DNA of 64,000 bases from contig WIDE01000068.1 in NCBI GenBank assembly GCA_015039315.1, positions 1-64,000 on the forward strand. The letters are read 5' to 3'. Made by a program: the position numbers and the translations under genes. Under the pieces are notes generated by a model that saw only the letters and a list, made by a program, of their open reading frames with translations, had not been told where the DNA came from and ran no database searches. Below, piece by piece: positions 45,291 through 58,366 of the stretch. This stretch comes from Clavulina sp. PMI_390 (Eukaryota; Basidiomycota; Agaricomycetes; Cantharellales; Hydnaceae). Each line of letters starts with the position of its first letter. The stretch's first letter is position 1.

Positions 45291-47457
45291 TTACACGCTC
45301 TCCCAAACTCGAGGCATAGGTGTTGATGTCCAAAATTCGTGGCTCCGAGAGCGTCGCCTCCTTTTTGAAAACAATTCTGAAGGATTGAAGCTGGGAGGAC
45401 GTCGTACGGCTGTTGCTTCTGAACCAGAGGGACGAGGATGATAACCTGGCTCGGTATTCGGAGTGGCCCCGGAGAGCTGGAAGCTTGAAGTTGGGGTAGG
45501 AGAAGAGGAAGGTGCGGCTATACCATGCGCTCCCTCAGCAGCTACCTCAACGATGTCATCGAGGCCGATAACGTTATTGGGAAGATCTGAGGGGTTCAAA
45601 GCCGAAGGAGGTCGCGAGGGAGCTGTAGCCTCCATAATGACTGTCAATGGGCTGCCTCCTAGTTGGGAACCGTCACCTCTCTCGTCGAGGACAGGGCGAC
45701 CGGTCGACGGCTGGGAGGGCTTTGGCAGTGAGCTCGTCTTAAGCGATGACAGAGCATTTGTGGTTAACCGAAGCTCTCCAGCGAGTTGCGTCCGAAGAGC
45801 CGAGCGCGAGTGTAAACTAGAAAAAGCGCGTGATGGTCATAAGGGCTATCCCAATGATGTACATTGTAGGGTTCGGAACACGCACTGTGCAAGAGCTGAA
45901 GTAATATAAACCCCACCATAAGGCTGAACAACACCCAGTGAAAACGGGTGAGATCAAGCACATAAATTGGCAGAAGGTATGGACACCTACAACCATTGTC
46001 ACAGATAGCACCTTTCTATGCCCAGTAACAGTCTAGAAGTGGGACAAGAGGAAATTAATAGTTGACACCAGCACTCCCGAGGATCGAGACGTACACAGAG
46101 AAGCATCACCATTGCAAAGCAGCTTGTCAAGGCTCCAGTGGCCACGCCATAGAAAATAATCCAGTTCAGGATTCGATCTGTTCTAGAATAAGTCTCAGTG
46201 ATCACCGAACTTTCACAACAGGAACGCTGGGACACTCACTGATGAAATCCTGTGCAATGCTTCCGTAATGCTAGTGTCACGCCAAAGGTGAGTGCCACGT
46301 CAATGCCAACCTAGGACATCCTTCGTTCAGTTCAGAATCGCAGACAGCGAGGTTTACGACGCACCGAAATTGATGCATATTCTACGAGCATCTTATAAGG
46401 AACGGCACGCGTCCCGTTTGATACATAAACATATGAAGCACTGTCTATGTATAAGGAAGTGAAATTAGTAAAATGCCGAGTCTCTAGCGGATAGATCACA
46501 ACTGACAAAGGCCCAGGACTTCACGCGATGAATCCGTTAGCTTAACCAGCCTATTCGTATTGCCTTTTTTGACTCACTTGCATTTGCAATAATAAGACCA
46601 GACTAACTTTGTCCTCAGTAGCAATATTGGGAGTAAGCGTGGAAGGGAAACTTACAACAACAAGGCTATACAGTCGCTGCCGCGACACTATTATGTGCAT
46701 TATGTCAGTCGAATAGCGGTGATGAGGAAGGTTGAATCGCACTTACACGTCCACAGACGATACAAGAAAAAAGTTTGGACGAAAACGGCCGCAACGGGCT
46801 TATTAAGAAAGGAAACGGGTATTGCCTCAGAAAGGTAGGTCGAGATGGTCCCATATTAACACACCACATCTATCCCCCAGTGATCTACATTCCTATGAAA
46901 CGAAAATTTCATCAAGAAGAGCTCCCCGAGGAGACAAAGGATTGGGAGGATACCACGTGCTCTGAGGTATTTGGGATAGTTGGCCATTATACTCTTGGAT
47001 AGCCCTCCAATATACGCCTCTAGATGTGAGTGCGCTACAATACGCCCAGGCCGTCAAGCTGGTCAGGGTTGTTCGGATATGACGTCTTCGGGGAGGCGCT
47101 CACACGTCTACGAATTGGGCGACCCTAGCGATGATTTATGAGTTCGAGGAGTAGTGGTGTGATGTCATAGCTCGTACCAGAAGAATGCCACCTATAGATG
47201 TCCATGATAAGAGGAGGACAACGCATCGCGTCGAGTGTTGTGTCACGCACCATGGTCTTTATCCATAGCAAGTCTGCTGGAAACCTAGCAAAGTACAGTC
47301 TCGTTTGGATGGTGATGACACCAAATAACCTAGGAGGTGTTAAAATCAGTGATCCCTGGTTTCTTGCTTGGCGCATATCCAGCTGGAGATCTACTCACGC
47401 TGAAGCCAGGACGTTGCCAATCAGCGAGCCTCCAATATTCTGGAGTGGATATACCAT
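45291..47457 (-). CDS. DUF6534 membrane protein, array copy B
   Basis: Start at 47457 (MVYPLQNIGGSLIGNVLASA), then LFGVITIQTRLYFARFPADL. IVSRQRLYSLVVVS lies near 46690 and the core TDRILNWIIFYGVATGALTS near 46100-46190. A SLHSRSALRTQLAGELRLT block opens the tail. The tail ends at 45291 shortly after the shared motif VRRPPSFNPSELFSKRRRRS. Copies A and B share the longest tail similarity and form a subgroup. The hydrophobic segments and exon order fit the DUF6534 family. Role unknown. Confidence 0.72.
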
Positions 47458-48781
47458 AGATTTGGTGGAGTTTTACCAGAATCCCTTCACAGTAGATGAT
47501 GGTTATGATGTCGCATAAGTACCAGAAGCTATCGAGAGTATGCGCGCAAGCACACTTTGGTTGCAAGTCTGCTTGTGTAAGTCCGTGCTAGGTCATGGAC
47601 GGTCGTGGCATCTTTCATACGTCCAAAAAAAGTCTCAAGCGTCATTGATTAAAGGCGGTTCGGGCAACGCTGCCCAATCCTTTGGTAAGAAGTGTGAGCG
47701 AACGGGCCAGTGAAGGCCTTCACGTGACCAGGCGCCTGTCAACCATCAAGAAATGGCCAAATTCAGAAAGTTCATTAACGTGAAACATGGAGGAGCTCAA
47801 TAAAATGAAGTCTGGTTGGCCGACCAAGATAAGGAGAAGGCGGCGCATCAGATTCAACCAAGCCAGCCGATTACTTGAAATGCCCACAATCGCCCAAAAT
47901 TGCATGCCTCGTCCTCGATCGTATCGCGTTCGGGTCCGAGTGAAGAGACTAAGCTATCCGAATTCGTCATTCTCACTTAGCCTTAACCATTGACCCAGTC
48001 CTTATCTCCTTGCAACTGCTTATAAGCCACTACTAGCGCCTAACTTGACGTTGTAGTAAGTTTGCCGTACCCCAAGAACACCGTTAATTCACTTGCGAAG
48101 GTATTGCCATTGGGACCAATACGCCGAGGCAGCAAGCTACGCAGCACAACGCGACGACGTCGAGCTTTAATTCTCAGATATCAATGAAGCTTATAGCACT
48201 TTTGGATTGGAGAGAAATGAGGCCTGTTGGGATTTATCAAATATCACGCGGGAGCATACTGATATCAATTGATCATGAGTGTTCACCGAGAGGGGGAGAT
48301 TGTGTGATAGCGGTGAAGACGTCCACGCCGACCACGGGAGCGTACAGAAACCCTAAATTCCAAGCTATTCCATTATAGCATGGTAAAAATGACGAACATG
48401 GCTGATGTCGCAAATGCCAGCGACGCGAATCCTCCAAAGAACCCCTTACTGGGACGATGCTGTGAAAGGGGAGGTGTGGGATGCAGCTTCAACTGGGAGG
48501 CGGCACGCGATGGCGGGCCTAGTTGATAGGGCAGGGCACCCCTCGTGGCAGCAACAGCTCCCATTGACAGTTGTCTTCGCTGTTAAGAACGGCTGGACGT
48601 AATGAAGCCGGCGAATAAAGCAATAAGATAATCATCAGATTTACCCAAGAGAAAATTACTAGTAGCCTCTACATCTACGCACTCTAGACCTGGAAAACCG
48701 GCTCGGAGTGCAGGGGACATCAACTTTGCACTAAAAGGTTATCGCCAAATATTCTATAGCACGAAGTTTTGTATACTTGAC
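47458..48781. other. Spacer between DUF6534 copies B and C
   Basis: About 1.3 kb. Short frames on both strands have no family resemblance. No tRNA, repeat or element end was recognised. Confidence 0.45.
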
Positions 48782-51144
48782 TCAGCTCCCGATACCGCTG
48801 TTTCTTCTCCGCATACCTCCTAATGGCATGGGTATTCTAGTGGTTCGACCCAGCGACACCTCGCCCTCGTTGATCAGAGGCATGGGTACAATAAGAGGGT
48901 TCTGGCTCCTCGAGCGAGGTCGCAGCCCCTCCGCAAAAAGAGCAGTTGGATTGAAGGTTGGAGCATGACAGATAAGGGTGGAAGCTCGTGATGGAGGTGC
49001 GAGAGGCGGTATGATGGTGTTGTCTTGAGTGACCTCGAAGGGCAGGGGAATGGTGGAAGGGTATGAGTTTTGAAATGGCTCGGCATCAAAATGGTACTGG
49101 AATCTGCGCAAGGGAGAGGATGGAGCAGAGTGCGACTGGCGAGGTGAACGATCCGAAACAACTCGGTCGTCTAGAGTCTCAATGGTTCGCGTAACTTGGA
49201 CAATGCTGACTGAAGGAAATGGGATACTTGGCGATGATGAAACTGAGAGGGGCGAATTTTGCTGGTTTGCGAGTTCGTTGACTATGGTTGCGTCGATTTG
49301 ACCGGTTGAGTAGCTGGGAGTAGTAGATACCAATGTTGACGGGTTGGTATCCCCCGCACGCAGCGGTCGCGAGCCCAGTCCTATGGAGGATAGTACTCCC
49401 GTAGGGAGCCGACACTCCCCAGATATCCGGCTTCGAAGTCCCGCGCGTGAATGTAAGCTGGACCAAAAAGGAAGAAGTCATTAGGAAGGGCATCACTTCA
49501 AGGATGTGAAGATAAAGCATGAGATACTTACTGCGCAAGGACACAAACCGTTTGAACAGCTCCGTGAGGCTATCCAGGTCGCCGAAAGCGTAGCATTTAG
49601 CCGGCCAAGGTCACGGATCGATCGAAAAGCACGCACTACACCTAACACCCTGACGGCAGCTCTTTCTCCCAGGGCGGCCTATGAGAACGAAAGTGATTGA
49701 GGGTTTTGAGACGATATCAGCTGGTGATGATGGTAACCCGAATAAAGGCATGATGTCTTCTTACGCAAATAAGCATTGCTATGGCGAACAAGCTCGTCAA
49801 AGCTCCTGTCGCTACCCCATAGAGGATGATCCGGTTCAGAGCACGATCGGTTCTAAAGGCAAGTTACCAGACAGTCTCAGATCTTTCTATCCTTATGCGG
49901 ATCTCAATTGGAGTATTCACTGAAGAAATCCAGTGCGATGCCGCTGTAGAGCCGAAGCCACACTAATCGCCAGTGAGATATCCATCATCACCTGACCGTA
50001 GATAGTATCATCAGTGATTCATAGGCTATTCGAGTCGAAACCGCGTACCGAGGTCGCACTGTAGATAATCGCGGCCAACAAAGGGGCGAGCTTCGTCCCA
50101 TTCGACGCGTATACACGTATAATGATGGCTGCCAGAAATGAGTAAGAGGCATTATTATTGATTCGATAGGGTCTCACAGAATCCAAAAGCTATATAATGC
50201 GGGTTAATTTTCGACAGGAAGCGTGGATCCACGAGAACATGCTTACTCCCGTTAGCAAATACGAGAGAGGTCTATAAGCAGAATGAGATGACAGTCAGAA
50301 CTTCAGATGCGAGCTATTCACTATTAGATAGTTGGGGATCCGGCGCTGTGATACTAGCCAAAGCTGGAAATAAGTCAAGCTGTCAACTCAACAATAAACC
50401 TGCTCACATGTCCATAATCGATATGAGAAAAAAAGTTGAGCAACCATAGTCGACGTGCACTATGGGGAGAGATGAAGGTTAGTGAAGGTTCGAAGAGCTA
50501 ATACTGCATGTAAGGCTACATACTAACTGGATGGACCAGAAGTAGTAATCCCTAGTGGGTCAGAAGAGGTCAGGAACAATTGCCAAGAAGGCATGGAGGG
50601 CGAGGCTCAGCACACACCATTGAAACCATATCGGAGGAGGCCCTCCAGCTGAACTTGCATGTCGGCTCGCCATGGATTGTCGATATAAGCCACGTGATGT
50701 GAGCACGCTGTTTAAAAAAATCCAGAAATAATGGATAGGTTTCAGATGCGATTGGCCGCCAAAGGGTGTAGTACTCCACTTATCGTACACTTGAATGCAC
50801 TGTAATGACCTTCAGAGAGAATAAATATCAGGGTCAGGGCATGATGTAGGGGCCTTACCAAAGAAACACCACCTAAAGTTTCGTAATCAGCGCAATATGC
50901 TCAGACAATCGATTGTATGAATAATCGTGAATACTTGCTGACGTACCATAGATTTTATCCAATACAGGTCTCGAGCAAACCGCGAGAAGTAAAATCTCGT
51001 TTGGACCGTGATCACGCCAAATAGACTGAGAAGTGATGATTCACACAAGTGGTTGCATATGTATCAATGACGATCTACTTACACACTTGCAAGGATGTTC
51101 CCGATCAAAGTAGTCCCAAAAGGCTGCTTGAGATGTGGGGACAT
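48782..51144 (-). CDS. DUF6534 membrane protein, array copy C
   Basis: Start at 51144 (MSPHLKQPFGTTLIGNILAS), next exon LFGVITVQTRFYFSRFARDL. SVLTSRGLYRQSMASRH lies near 50690 with PIWFQW before a splice site. The core TDRALNRIILYGVATGALTS is near 49780-49860. The tail starts SLHSRAGLRSRISGECRLPT (about 49455) and ends at 48782. It includes the shared motif CHAPTFNPTALFAEGLRPRS and a distinct basic end (GGMRRRNSG). The gene has the upstream GCGGGCAT box at about 51252. Function is unknown. Confidence 0.72.
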
Positions 51145-51251
51145 GGGGGAAGCTTATTGTTGTGAATTGGCAGCAGCTAATGATGGAGGGCAGGAGCAAA
51201 CCTTGGGGAAGTCATCGATGCCCATGAACCTCACTAAGATTTGCGATGTTT

Positions 51252-51285
51252 GCAAATCGAGGCGGGCATGCTATCGCCGCCACTT
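51252..51285 (-). promoter_or_regulatory. Shared upstream box of DUF6534 copy C
   Basis: On the plus strand GCAAATCGAGGCGGG, then CATGCTATCGCCGCC, about 108-140 bp upstream of the start. It includes an inverted GGCGG/CCGCC pair. Close versions lie at the same distance before copies D, E and F. Confidence 0.5.
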
Positions 51286-52317
51286 TATCAGAATCGAAGC
51301 ACCCTACATGATTTGGATAGTGAAACAGAGTCCACTCACCATTGAGTTTGCACGCGGCGCGTGTCATTGTTGCGACATTCTTCTGTTTTTCCGACACCAC
51401 TGTATTCCACGCCATTTGCAACGCTGCTTGCGAGTCATGAGAGCCAATCGTCTATTTGCGCCCCTAAATAGATATTAGACCAAACTATCTTCGCGCTTTG
51501 ATGGCACATATATCCCTAGTTGAGAGCCCTAAGCACAGCGAAAGCACTTTGCTCACTTGTGTCTTTACCAGAGATCGTTCGTGCGCAACCCTGGTACCCA
51601 TTCTAAGCCCGAGATAAACACCGCGATCAAACAGCTGGATGGTCACTATTCGGGACTGAGCGGTGATGGCCCAGCGGTCATACAGCCCCTGATTCTCGTG
51701 GAACACAAAAACGTGGGGCATTTACTTGTCCCGAGGCAGAATGAACGGACGGAACCGAGCGCTCGGGTTCGTACGGTTTTGGCTTGTTTACCTTCTGAGC
51801 AATCATGACTCCATCTGGCTTCACTGCGAGACTACGAAGCTCAAGCTCCTCACAAAAATATCCGCAATAGGTTTTTTTGCCAATGAACGGCTTCGAACAG
51901 AAAACTTCTGTAAATCTGGGGACAATGTCGTATGGCGAGTTGGAATAGCTCTCCATTCATACAATACTCCAAAAAGCTCAACAAAATAATACCAGGAAAC
52001 GAGAAGCACGATGCTCGTCTAACGAGATAACAAGCCTGGTGAAAACTGACATCACCTGGCCATCGATGTCACGGAAATAATAAAGGATTGAACAAAGAAT
52101 TCGTGCCGATAGACAGCTGAGCCCAAGCTCGCACGGGGTGAGCTCTCGTGCTGCCCGAACACGGTGCCACCTCATTCTGGAAGCTATTGGCATCTCTGTA
52201 ATTAGCAAGCAGAATTCTGAGGGTCTTCATGTCAGCCCTCGTTGATGTTGTTCATCCGACCCAGTGAGCGCAATAAAATGACACTTTGGACCGGTCACTG
52301 GAGCAGCGCTTTACCCT
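51286..52317. other. Spacer between DUF6534 copies C and D
   Basis: About 1 kb. No gene is supported; frames are short and without family similarity. Confidence 0.45.
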
Positions 52318-54520
52318 TCACGTGGATCGACGCGAGCAGGAGGAGACCCTAGGATCAAATAGCGATGCTGGACTAAAAATAGGGGCCTGTAACACAATAG
52401 TGGCAGGTGGAATAGTGGCAGAGCTTCGGGAAGCCTCTGCCGAGGGCCGAGCAGAGTGAGACCCAGTCCCAAGGCTCTCGACCGCTTGCGTAACACAGAT
52501 GGGTGATGGCTGACGTAGGGGACTCAACGGTGATGAAGTGTTTGAGGGCGGTTGATGGGGAGATGATGTTTGTTGAGTTGACAAGTTATTGGCTTTCCCA
52601 GGATTTGAAAGTGGCCGATTTGTTGAAGAACTAGGAGCTGTTGAAGCTAGGGTTGTGGTATTCATATTCCTTGAGTTTAGATTTCGTTGCCGTGGATCCA
52701 GCTCGAATGATGATAAAGCACCAGTTGGAAGTCGAATTTCGCCAGCAAGCTGCATCCTCAACCCGGCCCGCGAATGTAAGCTAGGAAGGGAGTTCGTCAG
52801 GAAAGTCATACCAACAACAATAACCCAGCTCAATTCGCGTACGTACTGTGCGAGTGCACAAACTATATAGATTCCTCCTGATGGCTACTTGAGGCATATG
52901 ACAAGCACATTTGATCAGACCAAGTTGTCAAACGTTGACTTAGAGGGCGTGGCTACGTACCACAGAAGCTACTCTTAGGGCCGCCCTCTGCCCTAGAGCG
53001 GCCTATGATACACAATTGTAAGATTGGACTCCTGTGTCCAGTTTCCTTGTGAGAGAGGCAAGGGTCATTAAGACTCACGCAAAGAAGGATGACCAGGGCA
53101 AATAAGCTTGTCAACGCTCCTGTAGCGACCCCATAAAGAATAATTTGATTCAAAACGCGATCAGTTCTATGTGACAGTTTTTTCAAGTCAGTAATTTTCT
53201 ACTTCGTAAGGGATGAACAGTAATGTGCTAACTGAATGAAACCTGTACGGTGCTTTCTTAATGTCCATGCCACACTACCTGCAAGTAAAATGTCGATGAA
53301 GACCTGACGGAGAGACAGAAAGATTCGTGGCGTCAGCACCTGGGGAATAAGAACGAGAGCATAACTCACCGAGACAGTATTGTAACCGATAACCAGAGGA
53401 AACTTAGCGAGCTTCGTTCCTTTTGATGCATACACACGACCTGTGGTGCCTTCCAACAATATATGTCAGGGAAGGATCGCCTGAGAGCCTTGTAGAAAAA
53501 AAACTTTACCTAGTCCCAGAGCTGTATTGTCTCGAACAAGTTAGGACAAAGACGATCCAAAAAAAATTGAGCTGTGACTCGCCTCCATTGGCTAAAATGA
53601 GGGAAGTCTATGCAGAAAATGGTTTATTTTGTAAGGGGCGAATTGCTGGAGTGGAAAACAATGCTCATACAGTAACAAGATTGAGAATCGGGCGTTGTGA
53701 TACTGCGAGATTATTTATTTTGAGACTGAAAGGCAAATCAGGCGAGAAGGTACTCACATGTCCACAACCGATATGAGAAAAATAACTGGACGATAATGGA
53801 AGCTACGCACTAAGAAACAAAATAGGGATATCAGAACTCCCCGCAGAATCAGGAGATCCAAAGTGACGCACAAACTGAAGACCCCAAGAATAATAATCCC
53901 TAACGTATCGATTAGTGAACCATGCCCAAATGTTTTGTACGAAGAAGATGAATTCAGAACTAAATAGCACACCATTGGTACCAGATGAGAGGTGGTCCAT
54001 GTGAGTAAGGTGTAGTTTTGCTCGCCATAGCTTGCCGATACAGCCCTCGCGACGTCAACACCCTGTGCCCAAAAACGATTGACAGCTGTCAGGTATTTAC
54101 CGGTCCCGAAGATTGAATGTGACCACGGTTATCGTACACTTGGACAAACTGTGAGAACCTGCAGAGAAGATGAGTTTGAGTGAGAGAGAGGGTTCATGGC
54201 GATCAGCCCCCGTACCAGAGAAAGAGAACCTGTAAGCGGAGTTTGGAGTTTGATGTAAGAAGCTCAGATGTTGAGAGTGCTCATAGTATGCCAAAAACCG
54301 CTGCAGCCTACCATCGTCCTAATCCAGCGGGAATCTCTGCGGAATCTGGAGAAGTAAGACCTGGACTGGACAGTAATCACTCCAAATAGGCTAAGAGGTG
54401 GTCATCAGGATGAATGACTGACGATCAAGCCATCGTGCATTGCCGGATATAGACTCACGTGGAGGCAAGTATGTTACCGATCAGTGTAGTACCAAGTGGG
54501 GGGACAACGTGGAGTACCAT
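52318..54520 (-). CDS. DUF6534 membrane protein, array copy D
   Basis: Start at 54520 (MVLHVVPPLGTTLIGNILAS), next exon LFGVITVQSRSYFSRFRRD with SRWIRTMV. VLTSRGLYRQAMASK lies near 54040 and RDYYSWGLQF near 53890. The core TDRVLNQIILYGVATGALTS lies near 53090-53170. The tail opens SLHSRAGLRMQLAGEIRLPT and ends at 52318 with the shortest version of the motif, LQAPIFSPASLFDPR, followed by a Ser/Arg end. Copies D and E are closest to each other. Apparent stops between blocks fall in likely introns. Confidence 0.72.
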
Positions 54521-54634
54521 GGAGAAGGCTTTGTGCCCTCGAATAGTGAGAGCAAAAGATGGAGGAAGGGGGTGGAGGTGTTGAGCGAGGTGTCGGGCCC
54601 CGGCCCTCGCGCCAAGATTCGCATTCGCAAAGCT

Positions 54635-54670
54635 TGCAAATCAAGGCGGGCATCCATAACCGCCATTTTG
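54635..54670 (-). promoter_or_regulatory. Shared upstream box of DUF6534 copy D
   Basis: TGCAAATCAAGGCGGG followed by CATCCATAACCGCC on the plus strand, about 115-150 bp upstream of the start; the counterpart of the boxes at copies C, E and F. Confidence 0.5.
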
Positions 54671-54786
54671 TAAGAAATTGCCGGAAGCTTTTATGCATAC
54701 CTTCGATCGTAGAGGCAAAAAGGCGAAGTGTCCTCGACTTGTTATCGAATGCAATCGGCGGCGAAGACGTGGGGCAACAACCCCGT

Positions 54787-54802
54787 CACGTAATGTTACG
54801 TG
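54787..54802. promoter_or_regulatory. Palindrome CACGTAATGTTACGTG upstream of DUF6534 copy D
   Basis: A 16-bp palindrome with one mismatch pair at the centre, about 270 bp upstream of the start and followed by AGAGTGAC. Copy E has the perfect version at the same relative place. Confidence 0.5.
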
Positions 54803-55825
54803 AGAGTGACGCTGGCTTTTTTCCCTTTTTCAAATTCGTTGGGCATAGGGTTCAGTAATCAGCGAGCGAAGGGCCCGACCATCCTTATCCAAGTTCTTGA
54901 GCGGCCAGTAAATAGCTGTGTTGCGTAAGAGAGAACGAGTTCTGTATTATGTCCACCAAGGGCAGGCAACGCTGCTACAATAATTGATTACTACTTATGG
55001 AATTGGTATCAAGATTGGCTGAGATCATCGCTTTTGGTCCACCAGGGTGATTCTCACTATTTGACCCTCGGTGGTGGCTGGAAGGTACTGATCCAGCGTG
55101 AACTCTTGGCAATTCTATGAAACTAGAAATATTCATTGAGCACGTACAACGCTGTGCATTGAAACAAGTCACATGCGCCAAGGCCTTCCGTTCGACCAAT
55201 CTCCTGAGGCAATCTTTCAACAAACTGTTCTGATAAAACCATCTTTCAAATATGTTTGCAATTCGGCAATCATCAGTCCTTTGAGACATTCCCTGGCCAT
55301 AACGGTTCGGATCCAGTTTTCGACTGGATAATACGACATGCGAATTGATAAATATGAGGGGCAGGATCGGCTGTGATTAGATTAGGGGCTACAAGATTGA
55401 GGTCGCAGCCTATGGATGACTTTTGTGTGGAGGTCAAATAAAGATACAGGGTTGTATCGTATTCAATCGGCGAAGATGCATGGAAGTTTTCTCAATGCAT
55501 TGTATTAGAATTACATGAATGAGTGTACGTAACGAGTTCCAAGTGGGGTTGCGATGACGAGAGCGTTTCATAGTGGCCAATCTCTGGCGCGACCAGCAGC
55601 CTGATGATTCTTATTTTCTTATTTTCGCGATGTGCCACTGCGCTTAAGGACAATTAGTAGTGACTATTGTATATGATATTGATGAATAGCGACAAGCAAT
55701 GGGAAGTGCAACGTGAAACCTTTCGGCGCCGTCCACGAAGCATCGGCTCGTCTTGACCTCTGCCACAGCCACAAATGGCCCTCTCGATGCCCGTGGAGAT
55801 TTTCCAACTAATCGATCACTGTCAA
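54803..55825. other. Spacer between DUF6534 copies D and E
   Basis: About 1 kb without a recognisable gene or repeat. Confidence 0.45.
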
Positions 55826-58105
55826 TTAGCTAAGCTGCTGAATGCTCGACAGTTTTTCCTCCTTATAATTCATAGCCACTCGATGGTGGGAAGGGCTTAA
55901 CTGTGAGCGAGGTCGGGTATTTTGCTTCAGAAGCGCAATTGGACTAAAGCTTGGGGCTTGCAATACAGGTGTTCCAGCTGTTGCTGAAGAAGATATAGGG
56001 GGTAATCCGACCCCAGTGGCCTGTGAGCGATCTGCGGCCACCTCTGTCGAGCGAGGTAAGATGTCAGCTGTTGCAGAAGTTCGCGTAACTTGAACGGCAC
56101 TGGTTGGATGGCATAGGGGATTCGATAATGAAGGGTCTGACGATGTCTGATCGGCAGACGGGAACTGTTTGTGGGACAAGTTGTAAGCCTTTCCAGTATC
56201 GGGGAATGGTCGATAGGTTGAAGAACTGGGGGCAGTCGACGATATGGTAGTGGTGTTCAAAGTTTCTAGATTCTGGTTTTGTTGTCGAGCGTCCATCCTG
56301 AATGACGAGAGTCCCCCAGTGGGAAATCGAAACTCGCCAGTCAGACGTGTCCGAAGACCAGCGCGAGAATGTAGGCTGAAGTGTGAAAAGCTGTCAGAAC
56401 CGTCATGATAGCAGCAATACGCACAGGTTACTCCAGATACGTACTGTGCGAGAGCACAAACTATATAGACTCCTCCTAACGGCTATTCAAGCAGGTCCGA
56501 TACCACTTTTGGTCACACGCGGGCTTCGAGCGTTGAGAAAGGGAGAGGTAGAAAGTTTCGACGTACCACGGTGGCTATCCTCAGAATTGCCCTTTGTCCA
56601 AGAGCAGCCTACGAAACCAAAAAAGAAAATTGCCACATCAGTACCGTCCGACGGAGAGGGTTGCATTTGATATGTTTTCTTACGCAAAGAAGGATGAATA
56701 ACGCAAAAAGGCTGGTCAATGCTCCAGTAGCTACGCCGTAGAGGATGATTTGATTCAGCACGCGATCGGTTCTATAATGAAGCGTACTTTTCAGGCCCAA
56801 TCCCTTGGTTGAAGGGTTGAAAAGGATGAATAATTACTGGATAAATCCCGTGCGATGCTTCTTCAATGCCCAGGCTACGCTCCCTGCGAGCAAGATGTCG
56901 ATGAATACCTGATAAAGGTGTTAAAAAAGCTGTGTCAAAAATCTAGGGATGGAGAGGACGAAAAAATGATATACCGATACAGTGTTATAACCTATGATTA
57001 GGGGGAGTTTGATGAGCTTGGTCCCGTTTGTCGCATAAACTCGCAGGGTGGTGCCTTTAAGTCATGTCAGCGAGTATCACCGTGAGCTTTCGTGAATGAA
57101 ATACTACCTAGTGAGAAAGCTATATGGTATCGTTCAATATGCAGTAAAAAGGTATCAAGAGGCCTGAGCGAGCCATACCTCCGTTACCAAAGACAAGAGC
57201 AGTCTAAAAAAGCCATTCTCTAGTCAGGAGCCATCTTTGGCGGGAGATACAATGCACATACAGTGACAAAGTTGAGGGTTCGATATTTCGTTACTGGAAA
57301 TCGTTATCAATGGGAATAAAGGCAAACTAAATGACAGGAGACTCACATGTCCACAATCGATACAGGAAAAATGTCTGGACTGTAATCGAGGCCAAAGGCT
57401 AAGAAAAAGAACAGAACGTTACGGAAGTCTCTGCGGATGTCTAAGCCCTCAAGAGACACACGAATTGAAGGCCCCAAGAGTAGTAGTCCCTGAAACAGAG
57501 GATGATTGGCCACAAGGAAACCATGGGTATGAAGGTGAGTAACAGGAAAACCAGTGCGCACCATTTATACCAGATTGCAGGAGGACCATGCAAGGAAGAG
57601 GCGCCCGGCCTCACAATAACGAGACGATACAGGCCTCGCGTTGTCAGCACCCTATTGTACCCAAACATAATTGACAGCTGTCAGATAATCTCGCTCCTGA
57701 AGGAGGGAGCGTCAATGCTCATCTTACACCTCGGCGCATTGAGATAGCCTGCAAAAAAAAAAAAATCAATTTAATGAAAACTTTCTGCGGGCCTCTTCCG
57801 TACCAAAGACAGACAACCTGTGAGAGAGTTGTGTGGACAAGACAAACAAGTTAGGAGTCAACGAACTCATCATAGCGGCAGCGAACACTGTCGACATACC
57901 ATTGTCGCGATCCAGCGAGAATCTCGACGGAATCTCGAGAAATAGAGCGTAGATTGGACAGTGGTCACCCCCCATAGGCTTGAGGACAGAAGTTTATATA
58001 AATTCTGGGCGACGAAGGTAGCATCCCCTGATGAGGCGCTCACATAGATGCAAGGATGTGGCCGATCATCGTAGTCCCAAGAGGTGGGATATGTTTGGAA
58101 GACAT
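55826..58105 (-). CDS. DUF6534 membrane protein, array copy E
   Basis: Start at 58105 (MSSKHIPPLGTTMIGHILAS), next exon with GVTTVQSTLYFSRFRRD and SRWIATMV. RVLTTRGLYRLVIVR lies near 57650 and GPPAIWYKWCA near 57570. The core TDRVLNQIILYGVATGALTS lies near 56690-56775. The last exon holds SLHSRAGLRTRLTGEFRFPT and a Ser-rich tail with VLQAPSFSPIALLKQNTRPRS before the stop at 55826. Multi-pass membrane protein of unknown role. It shares both the GCGGGC box and the CACGTAACGTTACGTG palindrome with copy D. Confidence 0.72.
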
Positions 58106-58220
58106 GAGAAGGTTTGACCAGCTAGTTCGACAACACTGCAAGATGGATGGATGAAGGCAGAGAAGACTGGTGAGGCGCGAGACCCTGTCACTCTCTCCAA
58201 GAGTCACATTCGTAAAATTT

Positions 58221-58253
58221 GCAAATCAAGGCGGGCTCACGTTGGCCGCCACT
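58221..58253 (-). promoter_or_regulatory. Shared upstream box of DUF6534 copy E
   Basis: GCAAATCAAGGCGGG followed by CTCACGTTGGCCGCC on the plus strand, about 116-148 bp upstream of the start. Confidence 0.5.
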
Positions 58254-58350
58254 TGCAATATTGAGTCGGCGATTTTCAGCAGAACTCACCAAAAGAGGAA
58301 GCCATCCTCTACTCGATGTGGAACGCATTATGACGAAGGGACGGGAGCTT

Positions 58351-58366
58351 CACGTAACGTTACGTG
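58351..58366. promoter_or_regulatory. Perfect palindrome CACGTAACGTTACGTG upstream of DUF6534 copy E
   Basis: A perfect 16-bp palindrome about 246 bp upstream of the start, followed by AGAGTGAC as in copy D. It contains paired ACGT cores, typical of dimeric bZIP or bHLH sites; the binder is not known. Confidence 0.5.

Noticed and set aside
54540..54860. 99-aa plus frame upstream of DUF6534 copy D
   Set aside because: It overlaps the conserved upstream box and palindrome of copy D and has no counterpart protein in copies C or E.
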